Below, piece after piece: positions 8,895 to 18,600 of a stretch of DNA of 64,000 bases. This DNA is from Streptomyces sp. NBC_01788 (lineage in GTDB: Bacteria > Actinomycetota > Actinomycetes > Streptomycetales > Streptomycetaceae): assembly GCF_035917575.1 (NCBI RefSeq), contig NZ_CP109090.1, positions 1,798,001-1,862,000 of the forward strand, given 5' to 3'. The notes under the pieces were generated by a model, which saw only the letters and a program-made list of their open reading frames with translations, did not search any database and was not told where the DNA came from. The translations under genes were made by a program, and so were the position numbers. Within the stretch, counting starts at the first letter, position 1, and every line of letters starts with the position of its first letter.

Positions 8895-10685
8895 CTACGC
8901 GGAGGCCGACGGGCGGGCCATGGCCTTGACGAAGGCGCGCTCCACGTCGGACGCGGACAGCACACCGTAGATCTCGCCGCTGTTCTCCACCACGAGGTAC
9001 TCGGTGGCCGGGGCGGCGCGCAGCGCGTCCAGGAGGTCCTCGCCGGCGAGTTCGGCGGAGACGCGCATGCCGTCGGTGAGCTCCTGGGCGAGTTCGCTGG
9101 CGTAGACCCAGGGGCGGCGGTGCTCGGGTACGCCGACGATGGCGGACTCGCGGACGAGGGAGAGCGGCTCGCCGTGGCCGTCGACGACGACCAGGGCGCG
9201 GGCGCCGGACGCGTTGGCGCGGCGCAGGGCCTCGGCCAGGGAGGTGTTGGTCTCGACCGGGACGGCGCGGCGGGTGAGGGCGCGGGCGCGCAGCTCGGGG
9301 AGGTGTTCGCGCAGCCGGGCCATGCGCAGGCTGTTGCCGGCGCCGGTCCAGATGATCGCAGCCAGGATGGCGGCGAGCAGGGCGTTGGTGACGGTGCCCA
9401 CGCCGACGCTGTCCTCGGCCGGGGCGCCGAGGGCGCCGGACTGGGTGACCAGGGGCAGCCCGATCAGCACGGCGACGGCGAGCGCGCGGCCGACCCAGGC
9501 GGCGGCGACGGTGCCGCTCATCGGTCTGCCGGTGATCTTCCAGACGACGGCGCGCAGCATGCGTCCGCCGTCGAGGGGCAGTCCGGGCAGCAGGTTGAAG
9601 GCGGCGACGATGAGGTTGGAGATCATCAGTCCGGCCAGCAGGACGCCGACGACCGTGCCGCGTTCGACGGGCCGCAGGGCGGCGTAGAAGACACCGGCGA
9701 GGATCAGCGAGAGCAGCGGGCCGACGAAGGCGAGGACGAACTCGCGCCCGGGGGTCTCGGCCTCCTTCTCGATCTCGGAGACGCCGCCGAAGAACTGGAG
9801 CTGGATGCGGCGGACCGGGAGCTTGAAGCGGAGGGCGGCGATGGTGTGGGCGAGTTCGTGGACGAGGACGGAGCCGTAGAAGGCGACCGCGAAGAAGAGG
9901 GCTACGAGGTAGCGGGCGGCGCCGAGCTCGGGCAGCACCCGGTCGAGCTGCCCGCCGAACACCCAGGTGATGAGCGCGGCCACGAGGAACCAGCTGGGCG
10001 CCACGTAGACGGGCACGCCGAAGGGCCGCCCCATGAGGAGCCCGCCTCTGGGCTCGCTGGGGCGCCGCGGCGGCTCCTGCCCGGCCCCGGAACGGGCCGG
10101 AGCGCGGTCGGGGTGGGGCTCGGGGCGGTCGTGGTCGCCGGTCTCGCGCGGGCGGTCGCCGGGCGCGGGGGCCGGGCTCTCGGCACGGGCGCCGGATTCA
10201 CGTCCGGCGGCCGGGTCACCGCTGTGGGCGTAACCGCGCTCGGGGTGGGCGCCGTGGTGGACGTCGCCGGTGGCGGACGGCTGCGGTGCGTCGCCGGTGG
10301 CCGACGACTCCTGCGGGGCCTCGTGGGTGGCGGGAGGCTGCCGCGGGACGTCGCGGCGGGCCGACGGCCCCTGTGCGGCGTCGGTGGTGGCCGACGACTC
10401 CTGCGGGGCGTCAGCGGTCGTGGGCGGCTGCTGGGGGGCGGCGGCGGAGCGTTTCGGCTCGTCCGTCCCCTCTGCCTCCTGCGTCTCCCTCGTCGGCTCT
10501 TCCTGGCCGCCCTCCGCTCCGGTGGCGGGGGTGCCGGTCAACGGGGACGGCTCGGGCGGGGCCGCGTCGGCCGGCTCGGTGTCCGGGCCCACGGAGTCGG
10601 GGGCCGGGTCCACCGGGTCCGTGCGGCGATCTGCCGACTCGTCCTTGCCGGAACGCGGCTGTCCGCTCCCGCCGCTCACGTCCAC
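8895..10685 (-). CDS. site-2 protease (M50) with C-terminal CBS domains
   Basis: This is an intramembrane zinc metalloprotease of the S2P/Rip family. Starting at the GTG at 10685 (GAGGGG six bases upstream), residues 1-200 are Pro/Ala/Glu-rich and disordered, with imperfect repeats of the kind PQESSAT and GDAPQPSATGD. The membrane domain follows, with the catalytic HELAHT (HExxH) near residue 275 and the second metal motif NLLPGLPLDGGR near 365. Two CBS-like modules fill about 460-590. Such proteases cut anti-sigma factors or other membrane proteins. The substrate cannot be inferred here. The long cytosolic tail is unusual in length. Confidence 0.9.
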   Translation of the reverse strand: MDVSGGSGQPRSGKDESADRRTDPVDPAPDSVGPDTEPADAAPPEPSPLTGTPATGAEGGQEEPTRETQEAEGTDEPKRSAAAPQQPPTTADAPQESSATTDAAQGPSARRDVPRQPPATHEAPQESSATGDAPQPSATGDVHHGAHPERGYAHSGDPAAGRESGARAESPAPAPGDRPRETGDHDRPEPHPDRAPARSGAGQEPPRRPSEPRGGLLMGRPFGVPVYVAPSWFLVAALITWVFGGQLDRVLPELGAARYLVALFFAVAFYGSVLVHELAHTIAALRFKLPVRRIQLQFFGGVSEIEKEAETPGREFVLAFVGPLLSLILAGVFYAALRPVERGTVVGVLLAGLMISNLIVAAFNLLPGLPLDGGRMLRAVVWKITGRPMSGTVAAAWVGRALAVAVLIGLPLVTQSGALGAPAEDSVGVGTVTNALLAAILAAIIWTGAGNSLRMARLREHLPELRARALTRRAVPVETNTSLAEALRRANASGARALVVVDGHGEPLSLVRESAIVGVPEHRRPWVYASELAQELTDGMRVSAELAGEDLLDALRAAPATEYLVVENSGEIYGVLSASDVERAFVKAMARPSASA

Positions 10686-10844
10686 GGTGTCCCCTCGTTC
10701 GAAGCAGTCTCCCGTGCCTGACGGCCGGAAGGTCTCGGGTCGATGGTATGCGGCCGTGACGATCGCTCATGCCCGGCACCCCAAGTGTTTTCCCCGCTTC
10801 GCGCACAACATGACCGTCCCCGGGTCACTGTCAGTGGCGGGCCG

Positions 10845-10850
10845 TAGGGT
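10845..10850 (+). promoter_or_regulatory. -10 box, probable leaderless promoter of the RecB-like nuclease gene
   Basis: TAGGGT is followed after seven bases by the ATG at 10858, with no ribosome-binding site between them. This is the spacing expected of a leaderless transcript. Confidence 0.5.
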
Positions 10851-10857
10851 CTGGGGC

Positions 10858-12006
10858 ATGGAGACGAGCACGGAGGGCGAGCCCGGCACCCCGCACAACG
10901 CCGTCGGACCGGCCCCCTCACGCAACAACGCGCCAGGGGCCGCAGAGGCGCGCCCGGCCGCACCGGCCCCGGCGGTCCCCGCGCAGGCGCCCGCCGCCGA
11001 TCTCGTAACCGCGGACAGCGGTGGAACAGAGGCGCGCACGACAGCCGCCGGCCACCCCGTCGCCGGCGGCGCGGCGGCGGACTCGGTGCCGGGCGGGGAC
11101 GAGCCGGCCGCGGCGCGTGGACACGGGACGGACGCGACGTCGAGCGGGCGGGCTGTCGTGCCGCCCAGGTCCTTGTCTCCCTCTCGGGCCGGGGACTTCA
11201 TGCAGTGTCCCCTGCTGTACCGGTTCCGGGTGATCGACCGGTTGCCGGAGAAACCGAGTGAGGCGGCGACGAGGGGCACGCTGGTGCACGCCGTGCTGGA
11301 GCGGCTCTTCGACGCGCCCGCCGTGGAGCGGACCGCGCCGCGGGCCAAGGCGCTGGTCCCGGGCCAGTGGCAGCGGCTGCGCGAGGCGCGGCCCGAGCTG
11401 GTGGGGCTGTTCGCCGACGACGCCGACGGCGAGCGGCTGGCCCGCTGGCTGGCGGAGGCGGAGCGGCTGGTGGAGCGCTGGTTCACGCTGGAGGACCCGA
11501 CCCGTCTCGAACCGGCCGAGCGGGAGCTGTTCGTCGAGGCGGAGCTGGACTCGGGGCTGACCCTGCGCGGCATCATCGACCGGGTGGACGTGGCGCCCAC
11601 GGGCGAGGTGCGGATCGTCGACTACAAGACGGGCAAGGCGCCCCGCCCCGAGTACGCCGAGGGCGCGCTGTTCCAGATGAAGTTCTACGCCCTGGTGGTG
11701 TGGCGGCTGAAGAAGGTCATCCCGCGGCGGCTGCAACTGGTGTACCTGGGCAGCGGCGACGTACTGACCTACGACCCGGTCCCCGCCGACCTGGAGCGGG
11801 TGGAGCGCAAGCTGCTGGCGCTGTGGGAGGCGATCCGGCTGGCCACCGAGACCGGCGACTGGCGGCCGCGCCCCACCAAGCTGTGCGGCTGGTGCGACCA
11901 CCGGGCCCACTGCCCGGAGTTCGGCGGCACTCCCCCGCCCTATCCGCTGCCGGTGAGGGCGGAGGAATCCGGCAGCACGGCGCAGGGCAGAATGGGGCCG
12001 GACTAG
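10858..12006 (+). CDS. RecB-family PD-(D/E)XK nuclease with Fe-S cysteines
   Basis: This 382-residue protein has a roughly 100-residue Ala/Pro-rich low-complexity N-terminus followed by a Cas4/AddB-like nuclease domain. Visible signatures are a first cysteine in MQCPLLYRF (about C117), the core GIIDRVDV and VDYKTGK catalytic motifs (about 238-258), and LCGWCDHRAHC (C343, C346, C352). The four cysteines match the iron-sulfur pattern of AddB/Cas4 nucleases. A longer frame upstream to 10270 is open only because it lies antisense to the protease tail. The role is probably DNA end processing. It stands 14 bp before the response regulator. Confidence 0.88.
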   Translation: METSTEGEPGTPHNAVGPAPSRNNAPGAAEARPAAPAPAVPAQAPAADLVTADSGGTEARTTAAGHPVAGGAAADSVPGGDEPAAARGHGTDATSSGRAVVPPRSLSPSRAGDFMQCPLLYRFRVIDRLPEKPSEAATRGTLVHAVLERLFDAPAVERTAPRAKALVPGQWQRLREARPELVGLFADDADGERLARWLAEAERLVERWFTLEDPTRLEPAERELFVEAELDSGLTLRGIIDRVDVAPTGEVRIVDYKTGKAPRPEYAEGALFQMKFYALVVWRLKKVIPRRLQLVYLGSGDVLTYDPVPADLERVERKLLALWEAIRLATETGDWRPRPTKLCGWCDHRAHCPEFGGTPPPYPLPVRAEESGSTAQGRMGPD

Positions 12007-12020
12007 CGAAGGAGACTCAC

Positions 12021-12692
12021 GTGGCCATCCGAGTCCTATTGGTCGACGACCAGCCGCTGCTGCGCACCGGGTTCCGGATGATCCTGGAGGCCGAGCAGGA
12101 CATCGCGGTCGTGGGCGAGGCCGGAGACGGCCTGCAGGCCCTGGACCAGGTGCGGGCCCTTCAGCCCGATGTGGTGCTGATGGACATCCGCATGCCGCGG
12201 ATGGACGGCGTGGAGGCGACCCGGCAGATCACAGGACCGGAGCGGAACGGTCCGGCGAAGGTTCTGGTGCTGACCACCTTCGACCTAGACGAGTACGTGG
12301 TGGAGGCGCTGCGCGCCGGTGCGAGCGGCTTCCTGCTCAAGGACGCGCCGGCCGACGAGCTGGTGCAGGCGATCCGGGTGGTCGCGGCCGGCGAGGCGAT
12401 GCTGGCGCCGAGCATCACACGCCGGCTGCTGGACAAGTACGCCACGCACCTGCCCTCCGGCGAGGAGCAGGTGCCGGACACGCTGCACACCCTCACCGAC
12501 CGTGAGGTGGAGGTGCTGAAGCTGGTGGCGCGCGGCCTGTCCAACGCCGAGATCGCCGCCGATCTGTTCGTCAGCGAGACGACGGTCAAGACGCATGTCG
12601 GGCACGTACTGACGAAGCTGGGGCTGCGTGACCGCGTGCAGGCCGCGGTGTACGCGTACGAGAGCGGACTGGTACGCCCCGGCGCGCAGTAG
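12021..12692 (+). CDS. NarL/LuxR-family response regulator (no adjacent kinase)
   Basis: The start is a GTG (reading AIRVLLVDDQPLLRTG) with AAGGAG eight bases upstream. The 223-residue protein has a receiver domain with Asp9, Asp10 and phosphoacceptor Asp55 in VVLMDIRMP, and the conserved lysine in FLLKDAP. The C-terminal LuxR helix-turn-helix reads LTDREVEVLKLVARGL...TTVKTHV. It follows the nuclease gene by only 14 bp and may be co-transcribed. No histidine kinase lies in the window near it, so the partner kinase must be encoded elsewhere. Confidence 0.93.
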   Translation: MAIRVLLVDDQPLLRTGFRMILEAEQDIAVVGEAGDGLQALDQVRALQPDVVLMDIRMPRMDGVEATRQITGPERNGPAKVLVLTTFDLDEYVVEALRAGASGFLLKDAPADELVQAIRVVAAGEAMLAPSITRRLLDKYATHLPSGEEQVPDTLHTLTDREVEVLKLVARGLSNAEIAADLFVSETTVKTHVGHVLTKLGLRDRVQAAVYAYESGLVRPGAQ

Positions 12693-12714
12693 CGCGGCCC
12701 CGCTGACCGACTCG

Positions 12715-12766
12715 ACGACGAAGGGCGCCCCTTCCCGGAAGACCGGGAAGGGGCGCCCTTCGTCGT
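12715..12766. terminator. 24-bp perfect hairpin, bidirectional terminator
   Basis: Arms 12715-12738 and 12743-12766 are fully complementary with a 4-nt loop (AAGA). It lies between the convergent response-regulator and lipoprotein genes and should insulate both. Confidence 0.9.
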
Positions 12767-12782
12767 GGACGTGGCTCGCGGA

Positions 12783-14390
12783 TCAGCCGCTCACACCGCG
12801 ACCGAGCTCCCACAGCTGGAGCGTCGCCGAGGAGTTGAGGGCGTACGCGGTGCCCGTGATGTTGTCGCGGGAGGCGACGTACTGCTTGCCCTGCCACAGC
12901 GGGATCAGCGGGACGTCGCTGGCGACGAGGTCCTGAATGGTCGTCAGGCTGGTGGACGCGGAGAGCCGGTCGGCCTGGCGACGGGACTGCGGGATCAGGG
13001 TGTTGCGGATGTCGCTGTTGGCGTACGGAATGTTGAGGGTGTTGCCCTTGTCGAGGAACGGCGCCAGGTAGTTGTCGGCGTCCGGGAAGTCCGGGAACCA
13101 ACCCATGCCGAAGACGTCGTACTGGCCCTTCTTCTCCGCCGGGCGGAAGGTGTCCCAGGGGGTGCCCTGGATGTCGACGTCGAACAGGCCGCTGTTGTTG
13201 AGCTGCTGACGAAGGATCTCGAATTCCTTCTTGGTGGCCGGGCCGTAGTGGTCCGTCGTGTAGTGCATCGTCAGCTTCACCGGGGTGGTGACTCCGGCCT
13301 TCTCCAGCAGCGACCGGGCCTTGGTCACGTTCGGGTCGCCGTACCGGTTGAAGAAGGAGTTGGAGTGGCCAGTGATGGTGGCCGGGACCATCGAGTACAG
13401 CGGCTCGGCCTGGGTGCCGTAGACCTCGGAGACGAGTTCGCTGCGGTTGATGACCTGGGCCATGGCCTCACGCACGGCCTTGGTCTTCACCGTCGCGGCG
13501 TCGGTGTTGAAGGCCAGGTAGCGGATCTCAAGGCCGGCCGTCTCGACGATGCCGACCTTGCTGTCCTTGTTGGCGGCCGACAGCGTGCGGATCTGCTCGG
13601 GCGACATGGAGCGGGTCATGACGTCGATGTCGCCCTTGTCCAGAGCGGCGCCCATCGCGTCGGCGTCCGGGAAGGAGCGGATCTGCACCTTGTCGTTGTT
13701 GAGCTTCAACGTCCCCTGGTAATTGGGGTTCTTGGTGAAGACCGCGTCGACCATCTCGCCGCTCTTGACGTTGGCCTTCATGGTGTACGGACCGGAGCCG
13801 TCCACGGCGAAGCCGTCGCGGAGCTTGCTCTTGTCGTAGTCCTTGGGGTTGACGATGCCCGCGACGGGCGTCGACAACTTGTACGGGAAGATGGCGTCGG
13901 CCGTGTTGAGGTGGAAGATGACCTCACGGTCGCCCTGGGTCTCCACGGTGTCCACGGTGGACAGCAGTCCGGACACACCGCTGTCGGCGTTGATGGAGAT
14001 GGCGCGGTCGATGGAGAACTTCACGTCGGCCGCGGTGATGGGCTCGCCGCTCGAGAACTTCAGGCCCTCGCGCAGCGTGCAGGCGTAGCGCTCGTTGCCG
14101 CTGTCCGTGAAGCCGCACTTCTCGGCCGCCTCGGGAACGGGGTCGCCGTCGCCCTTGGGCTGGACCATCAGCGTCTGCACGGTCTGGCGCAGGATGTTCC
14201 AGGTGCCGACGTCGTAGGCGTACGCCGGATCGATGGGCGCCGGGGCCTCCTCGTCAGCGGTGAACCGGTCCGTGGTGCCGACGACGATCGCGTCGCCGCT
14301 CTTGCCGCCGCTGTCGGAACCGCCGCACGCGGCGAGTACCGGCGCGAGCAGACCGACCACGGCCGGCAGCACCAAAGTCTTGCGGTTCAT
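12783..14390 (-). CDS. peptide/solute-binding lipoprotein of an ABC importer (SBP family 5)
   Basis: This 535-residue extracellular solute receptor is of the DppA/OppA type. It has a lipoprotein signal (MNRKTLVLPAVVGLLAPVLAAC) with the lipid-modified Cys22. The family segment ACTLREGLKFSSGEPITAADVKFS and the C-terminal region YDVFGMGWFPDFPDADNY are typical. No permease or ATPase genes are beside it, so it either uses subunits encoded elsewhere or is a stand-alone receptor. TGGAG lies ten bases before the ATG. Confidence 0.92.
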   Translation of the reverse strand: MNRKTLVLPAVVGLLAPVLAACGGSDSGGKSGDAIVVGTTDRFTADEEAPAPIDPAYAYDVGTWNILRQTVQTLMVQPKGDGDPVPEAAEKCGFTDSGNERYACTLREGLKFSSGEPITAADVKFSIDRAISINADSGVSGLLSTVDTVETQGDREVIFHLNTADAIFPYKLSTPVAGIVNPKDYDKSKLRDGFAVDGSGPYTMKANVKSGEMVDAVFTKNPNYQGTLKLNNDKVQIRSFPDADAMGAALDKGDIDVMTRSMSPEQIRTLSAANKDSKVGIVETAGLEIRYLAFNTDAATVKTKAVREAMAQVINRSELVSEVYGTQAEPLYSMVPATITGHSNSFFNRYGDPNVTKARSLLEKAGVTTPVKLTMHYTTDHYGPATKKEFEILRQQLNNSGLFDVDIQGTPWDTFRPAEKKGQYDVFGMGWFPDFPDADNYLAPFLDKGNTLNIPYANSDIRNTLIPQSRRQADRLSASTSLTTIQDLVASDVPLIPLWQGKQYVASRDNITGTAYALNSSATLQLWELGRGVSG

Positions 14391-14809
14391 GCTCGAGTTT
14401 CTCCAGAGCTGTCATGTCTGTGTATCCGGCATGCAGGATGTCGCGACGGATCACAGGGGCAGGGTCGATGTTCTCGCGATGAGATTAGTCCTCCTTCGCA
14501 GGACCGTTCGCGTTCACCGGAGTTGAGTTCCCATCACGCTGCGGAACCGGGTGCGGACGGACCGGAAACCCGTCACCGGAAGGATTCGTGCAGCGTCCCA
14601 CCAATCGGGACACAAGGACACGCGCGCGGCGCCCGAAAGGAGGCGGACAGCATGCTACGGGCCTCTTGTCGACCCCTTGGTGAGTGGGGAACGTCACACC
14701 CACATGTAGGGAGACGAGTACCGGAATTCGGCCATACGGCGAGCTGCGAATTCGTTCGGACATCCGCGAAGGTGTTTTTCCCGCGCGACGCGGCACGCTG
14801 GGTGAACGG
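14391..14809. other. 419-bp intergenic region upstream of the lipoprotein gene
   Basis: This should hold the lipoprotein promoter on the minus strand, but I could not settle a -10/-35 pair. The right half contains a short plus-strand frame with a strong ribosome site (described separately). Two GAATTC sites flank a 21-bp spacer at about 14722-14754. I see no RNA gene or mobile element. Confidence 0.5.
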
Positions 14810-14813
14810 TTAG
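14652..14813 (+). CDS. possible small ORF, 53 residues, strong ribosome-binding site
   Basis: An ATG is preceded at eight-base spacing by AAAGGAGG (14636-14643), one of the best Shine-Dalgarno matches in the window. The frame encodes a basic protein beginning MLRASCRPLGEWGTSHPH and ending ARWVNG. It runs opposite to both neighbours and its stop overlaps the last codons of the HAD gene. I recognise no domain. The ribosome site is the only positive evidence. Confidence 0.3.
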   Translation: MLRASCRPLGEWGTSHPHVGRRVPEFGHTASCEFVRTSAKVFFPRDAARWVNG

Positions 14814-15511
14814 CGCATTTCTGTCATCAGGCCACGCAGAAATGACAGGTCCACGTCCTCGAGGCTGGGGACGACGGTCCGCCGGAAGGCCGGGGGGATG
14901 GGGGCGACCGAGGGGACGGCGACGACCCGGCAGCCTGCGGCTTCCGCGGCGGCGACGCCGGTGGCGGTGTCCTCGATGACGGCGCACCGGGCCGGGTCCG
15001 CGCCGAGTCCGGCGGCGGCCAGCAGGTAGGGGTCGGGGTGCGGCTTGGTGCGCAGGACCTCGTCGCCCGCCACGGAGAGGGCGAAGTGCTGGGGGCCGAG
15101 CGTGGTCAGGACGCGGTCGATGATGCGGCGGTGCGAGGCGGAGACCAGGGCGGTCGGGATCCGCTGCTCGGACAGTTCGGCCAGCAGCCGTGCGGCGCCC
15201 GGCATCAGGGGCAGCGCGCCGTCGATACGGGCCTCGAAGCCCTGGTTGAGCAGGGTGGTGATCTCGGCGAGGGGGATGGAGGCGCCGGTGGCCTCGATGA
15301 GGAAGCCCGCGCTGCGGGTCATGGGGCCGCCGACGACGACATGTCTCCAGGACTCGTCGAGCGTGTGTCCGAGGGCGGCGAATACCTCCACCTCGACGTC
15401 CCACCAGAAGCCCTCGGTGTCCACCAGGGTTCCGTCCATGTCCAGGAGCACGGCCTGCAGGGCCGAGCCTTCGGCCATACGGGTTCCGAGCGCCGGTACC
15501 GTGCTGGTCAT
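14810..15511 (-). CDS. HAD-superfamily phosphatase (PGM-beta-like)
   Basis: This 233-residue protein starts at the ATG at 15511 (MTSTVPALGTRMAEG), with AGGAGGT eight bases upstream. The upstream in-frame start at 15598 is unsupported. The HAD nucleophile motif LLDMDGTLVDTEG has Asp24/Asp26. Later motifs include the serine of LVSASHRR, the lysine of LRTKPHPDPY and the acidic pair of CAVIEDTATG. The family covers sugar-phosphate and nucleotide phosphatases, and the substrate is not evident. It lies downstream of metH on the same strand. Confidence 0.9.
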   Translation of the reverse strand: MTSTVPALGTRMAEGSALQAVLLDMDGTLVDTEGFWWDVEVEVFAALGHTLDESWRHVVVGGPMTRSAGFLIEATGASIPLAEITTLLNQGFEARIDGALPLMPGAARLLAELSEQRIPTALVSASHRRIIDRVLTTLGPQHFALSVAGDEVLRTKPHPDPYLLAAAGLGADPARCAVIEDTATGVAAAEAAGCRVVAVPSVAPIPPAFRRTVVPSLEDVDLSFLRGLMTEMR

Positions 15512-15621
15512 CCGCGCATACCTCCTAGAGGGGACGATCAGGCCGGTTCCCACACGGGGAACCGGCCTGCGATGGACCGATAATTGTACGACGCCCACAA
15601 CGGAAACGCGCGCACGAACCG

Positions 15622-15642
15622 CCCGCGGCTCAGGTCCGCGGG
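15622..15642 (-). terminator. short hairpin downstream of metH
   Basis: CCCGCGG and CCGCGGG pair over 7 bp around a 7-nt loop, 36 bp past the metH stop and before the HAD gene. The stem is modest. Confidence 0.4.
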
Positions 15643-15677
15643 GCCGCCCGGCCGCCCGGGGCCAGGACGGACCCGGG

Positions 15678-18600
15678 TCAGCGGGCGTTGAAGTACTTGG
15701 CTTCCGGGTGGTGGATGACGATGGCGTCGGTGGACTGCTCGGGGTGGAGCTGGAACTCCTCGGAGAGGTGGACGCCGATGCGTTCGGGACGCAGGAGATC
15801 GGCGATCTTGGCGCGGTCCTCCAGATCGGGGCAGGCTCCGTAGCCGAGGGAGAAGCGGGCGCCCCGGTACTTCAGGGCGAACATGTCCTCCATGTCGGCC
15901 GGGTCCTCACCGCCGAAGCCCAGCTCGGCACGCACGCGGGCGTGCCAGTACTCGGCGAGCGCCTCGGCCAGCTGCACGGACAGCCCGTGCAGCTCCAGGT
16001 AGTCGCGGTAGGAGTCGGCGGCGAACAGCCGCGCGGTCTCCTCGCCGATCCGGGAGCCGACGGTGACCACCTGGAAGCCGACCACGTCCTGCTCCCCCGA
16101 CTCCTCCGGGCGGAAGAAGTCCGCCAGGCACAGCCGGCGGCCGCGCCGCTGGCGGGGGAAGGTGAAGCGGGTGCGCTCGTTGCCCCGCTCGTCCAGGATG
16201 ATCAGATCGTCGTCCTTGGACACGCAGGGGAAGTAGCCGTAGACCACCGCGGCCTCCAGCAGGCTGTCCGTCTGGAGCCGCTCCAGCAGGCCGCGCAGCC
16301 GGGGCCGGCCCTCGGTCTCGACGAGTTCCTCGTAGGTGGGCCCGGCGCCGGTGCGGGCCTGCTTCAGCCCCCACTGGCCCTTGAACAGGGCGCCCTCGTC
16401 CAGCCAGGACGCGTACTCCTTGAGCTGGATGCCCTTGATCACCCGGGTACCGCGGAACGGCGGCTCGGGGACCGGGTTGTCGGTGGCCACGTCGGAGCGG
16501 ACGTGCCCCTCCTCCGGGCGCTGCTCCTCCACGGCCTGGGCTGTGGCGGTCCGCACCCGCCGCTGCCTGAGTTCGGGCAGCTTCGCGCCGGGCACGCCCC
16601 GCTTGACCCCGATCAGGGCGTCCATCAGGCGCAGGCCCTCGAACGCGTCACGGGCGTAGCGGACCTCCCCGTCGTACAGCTCGTACAGGTCCTGCTCGAC
16701 GTAGGCGCGGGTCAGAGCGGCGCCGCCGAGGATGACCGGGTAGCCGGTCGCCAGGCCGCGGGCGTTCAGCTCCTCCAGGTTCTCCTTCATGATCACCGTG
16801 GACTTCACCAGCAGCCCGGACATGCCGATCACGTCGGCCCTGTGCTCCTCGGCGGCCTCCAGGATCGCCGAGACGGGCTGCTTGATGCCCAGGTTGACCA
16901 CGTTGTAGCCGTTGTTGGACAGGATGATGTCGACGAGGTTCTTGCCGATGTCGTGCACATCGCCGCGTACGGTCGCCAGCACGATCGTGCCCTTGCCCGC
17001 CTCGTCGGTCTTCTCCATGTGCGGCTCCAGGTGGGCGACCGCGGTCTTCATCACCTCGGCCGACTGGAGCACGAACGGCAGCTGCATCTGGCCGGAGCCG
17101 AACAGCTCACCGACCACCTTCATGCCGTCCAGCAGGGTGTCGTTGACGATGTCCAGGGCCTTGCGCGTGCTCAGGGCCTCGTCGAGGTCCCGCTCCAGGC
17201 CGTTCTTCTCACCGTCGATGATCCGCCGCTTGAGCCGCTCCTCCAGCGGCAGCGCGGCCAGCTCCTCGGCCTTGCCCGCCTTCAGCGACTTCGCCGTGGC
17301 GCCCTCGAAGAGCTGCATGAGCTTCTGCAGCGGGTCGTAGCCCTCGCGGCGTCGGTCGTGGATCAGGTCGAGCGCGGTGGTGACCTGCTCCTCGTCGAAG
17401 CGGGCGATCGGCAGGATCTTGCTCGCGTGCACGATCGCCGAGTCCAGGCCCGCCTTGACGCACTCGTCCAGGAACACGCTGTTCAGCAGGATCCGCGCGG
17501 CCGGGTTCAGGCCGAAGGAGATGTTCGAGAGGCCCAGCGTGGTCTGCACGTCCGGGTGCCGCCGCTTCAGCTCCCTGATGCCCTCGATGGTGGCCACACC
17601 GTCGCCCCGGGACTCCTCCTGGCCGGTGCAGATGGTGAAGGTCAGGCAGTCGACGAGGATGTCCTCCTCCCGGATGCCCCAGTTGCCGGTCAGGTCCTCG
17701 ATCAGCCGCTCGGCGATCTCCACCTTCTTCTCGGCGGTGCGGGCCTGGCCCTCCTCGTCGATGGTCAGCGCGATCAGCGCCGCCCCGTGCTCCCGCGCCA
17801 GGGCCGTCACCCGCGCGAACCGCGACTCGGGCCCGTCGCCGTCCTCGTAGTTCACCGAGTTGATCACCGCGCGGCCGCCGAGCTGCTCCAGCCCGGCCCG
17901 GATCACGTCCACCTCGGTGGAGTCCAGCACGATCGGCAGCGTCGAGGCCGTGGCGAACCGGCCCGCCAGCTCGCGCATGTCCGCGACCCCGTCCCGGCCG
18001 ACGTAGTCCACGCACAGGTCCAGCATGTGCGCGCCCTCGCGGATCTGGTCGCGGGCCAGCTCCACGCAGTCGTCCCAGCGGCCCTCGAGCATGGCCTCGC
18101 GGAACTTCTTCGAACCGTTGGCGTTCGTCCGCTCGCCGATCGCCAGGTATGAGGTGTCCTGCCGGAAGGTCACCGTCTGGTACAGGGAGGCCGCGCCCGG
18201 CTCCGGACGCGGGCTGCGCTCGACCGGGGACAGGTCACGCACCCGCTCGACCACCTGGCGCAGGTGCTCCGGTGTGGTGCCGCAGCAGCCGCCGACCAGG
18301 GACAGTCCGTAGTCGCGCACGAAGTGCCCCTGCGCGTCGGCCAGTTCCGGCGCCGTCAGCGGGTAGTGCGCGCCGTCCTTGGTGAGTACGGGGAGGCCGG
18401 CGTTCGGCATGCACGACAGCGGGATGCGCGAGTGCCGGGACAGGTAGCGCAGGTGCTCACTCATCTCGGCGGGGCCGGTCGCGCAGTTCAGGCCGATCAT
18501 GTCGACGCCCAGCGGTTCCAGCGCCGTCAGCGCGGCGCCGATCTCCGAGCCCAGCAGCATGGTGCCGGTCGTCTCCACCGTGACCGACACGATCAGCGGG

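Noticed and set aside
15045..18152. Plus-strand open frame of more than 1000 codons antisense to metH
   Set aside because: Typical artefact of high G+C. The metH reading has all expected motifs and the antisense protein has none.
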